Positions 5,946 to 6,802 of a DNA stretch of 6,802 nt are shown here, in pieces. The notes under the pieces are model-generated. The model saw nothing but the letters and a program-made list of their open reading frames with translations. It had not been told where the DNA came from and ran no database searches. Origin of the DNA: Victivallales bacterium (GTDB lineage: Bacteria > Verrucomicrobiota > Lentisphaeria > Oligosphaerales > Oligosphaeraceae); the NCBI GenBank assembly GCA_017538465.1, contig JAFYIW010000272.1, positions 1 to 6,802 on the forward strand, read 5' to 3'. The position numbers and the translations under genes were made by a program. Positions within the stretch are counted from its first letter, which is position 1. Each line of letters opens with the position of its first letter.

Positions 5946-6802
5946 CGCATCCGCCGGGTGGGCGTGATCAACTGGGACTGCGGACTGCCCTCCAATACCT
6001 TCTTCGGCTCCTACCTGAGCCGCACGCTGGGGCCGCGCCAATTCCGCGACCGCACGCCATACTTCGCCATCGAGACCTCGCCCGACACCATTGAGGTCCC
6101 TGACCGCATGCAGGCGGACTTTGACGCAGAGCTGCGTTATGCCATCGACGCCGGCATCGACTACTTCGCATACTGCTGGTATGACCGCACGCCCCCGGAG
6201 GGGCACGTGACTGACACCGAGGCCAAGACCGCCGACGGGCACCTTCAGGAATTGACCAAGGCACGGCTGCTGCACCTGGCCAGCGACCTCAAGGACCAGA
6301 TTGGCCTGTGCGCGATTCTCATTACCAGCCATCCTTACTCCGACACCGAATTGACGGCTCTGCTCAAGACCATGCAGGAGTCATATTACGAGAAAGTGGA
6401 CGGAAGACCGCTGGTCTATCTTTTCCCGGGAGCCTGGGAGCCCCTGCTGGAGCGCCTCCAGAGGCTCTGCCAGGAGGCCGGACAGGCCTCGCCATACGCG
6501 GTGCTGATGGAACACTGGGAGACCTCCGCCGAGCAGCTGGCGAAGGTGGATGCGCTTTCGGACTACGCCGGATGTCCCGAGGGGGCCACGTGGGAGAAGC
6601 TCGTGGAGGAGTTGTGCAAACAAAACGAATACCGCATCGCCCAGGGAAAGCCCATCGTGCCGCATTTCGCGATGGGCTGGGACCCCTCGCCGCGCGTCCT
6701 GCATCCCGTACCATGGTGCAGCTATCCGGAGCTGGACTACGCCAAGCCGGCCACGCCGGAGCAGTTCCTCCAAGGCGCACGGCGCTTCAAAAAGTGGCTT
6801 CA
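5916..6802 (+). CDS. 3'-truncated GH99/WbsX-like putative glycan-active enzyme
   Basis: Open from the ATG at 5916 to the window edge (295 codons plus 2 bases). No other ATG, GTG or TTG lies between the previous stop and this start, so the start is well placed unless a downstream codon is used. The protein begins MDNCISSEKSRIRR and has no signal peptide, so it is probably cytoplasmic. VGVINWD (15-21) looks like the first barrel strand. YAIDAGIDYFAYCWYD (75-90) is the most recognisable block, typical of GH99-like and WbsX-type proteins, where a predicted barrel strand ends in F-x-x-C/Y-W-Y. LCAILIT, RPLVYLF and PYAVLMEHW look like further strands. GWDPSPR (254-260) matches the W-D-x-(S/T)-P-R signature of this group. 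The acidic motif expected near the C-terminus of GH99-like proteins (W-N-E-W type) would fall beyond the window, so activity cannot be judged. Family members are annotated as endo-glycosidases or, loosely, glycosyltransferases. It lies 12 bases after the previous gene, in the same frame and probably the same operon. Confidence 0.8.
   Translation, partial: MDNCISSEKSRIRRVGVINWDCGLPSNTFFGSYLSRTLGPRQFRDRTPYFAIETSPDTIEVPDRMQADFDAELRYAIDAGIDYFAYCWYDRTPPEGHVTDTEAKTADGHLQELTKARLLHLASDLKDQIGLCAILITSHPYSDTELTALLKTMQESYYEKVDGRPLVYLFPGAWEPLLERLQRLCQEAGQASPYAVLMEHWETSAEQLAKVDALSDYAGCPEGATWEKLVEELCKQNEYRIAQGKPIVPHFAMGWDPSPRVLHPVPWCSYPELDYAKPATPEQFLQGARRFKKWL

Overview
The window is a stretch of roughly 60% GC bacterial DNA (estimated by eye) that reads almost entirely on the + strand as three consecutive large genes. 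All three look like glycan-active proteins. The domain types (a DUF6067-like barrel, a DUF6259-like barrel with NEW3-like and CBM9-like modules, and a GH99/WbsX-like barrel) are, from memory, typical of host- or plant-glycan-degrading members of the PVC superphylum, particularly Lentisphaerota (Victivallales-like) and Kiritimatiellota/Verrucomicrobiota. Taxonomy is inferred from family content and style only; there is no rRNA or marker gene here.

Layout. 1-1256: the 3' part of a first gene (5' end outside the window), a barrel enzyme with a small C-terminal beta domain. 1257-5903: a complete 1548-residue multidomain protein with a signal peptide, a long beta-rich N-terminal region, a (beta/alpha)8-type barrel, a NEW3-like beta domain and a C-terminal CBM9-like domain. 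5916-6802: the 5' part of a third gene, GH99/WbsX-like, running off the right edge. The genes are separated by 0 and 12 bases and share one reading frame, so an operon is very likely. No promoter, terminator, tRNA, rRNA, CRISPR array or transposase was seen, and there is no gene-free stretch longer than 12 bases.

How they may work together. The second protein carries an export signal and a carbohydrate-binding module and would act outside the cytoplasm. The third shows no signal peptide and may act inside the cell. The compartment of the first is unknown because its N-terminus is missing. No substrate can be named from the sequence.

The most unusual signal is inside the second gene. A family of in-frame DNA repeats with a 21-bp unit (peptide GSVLAAK) occurs as 3, 1 and 4 units at three places. 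Each block ends in a short tail complementary to part of the last unit, which gives a DNA/RNA hairpin closed by a GNRA-type tetraloop. The unit contains no stop codon in any of the six frames. This looks like a small interspersed element tolerated within coding sequence, possibly undescribed.
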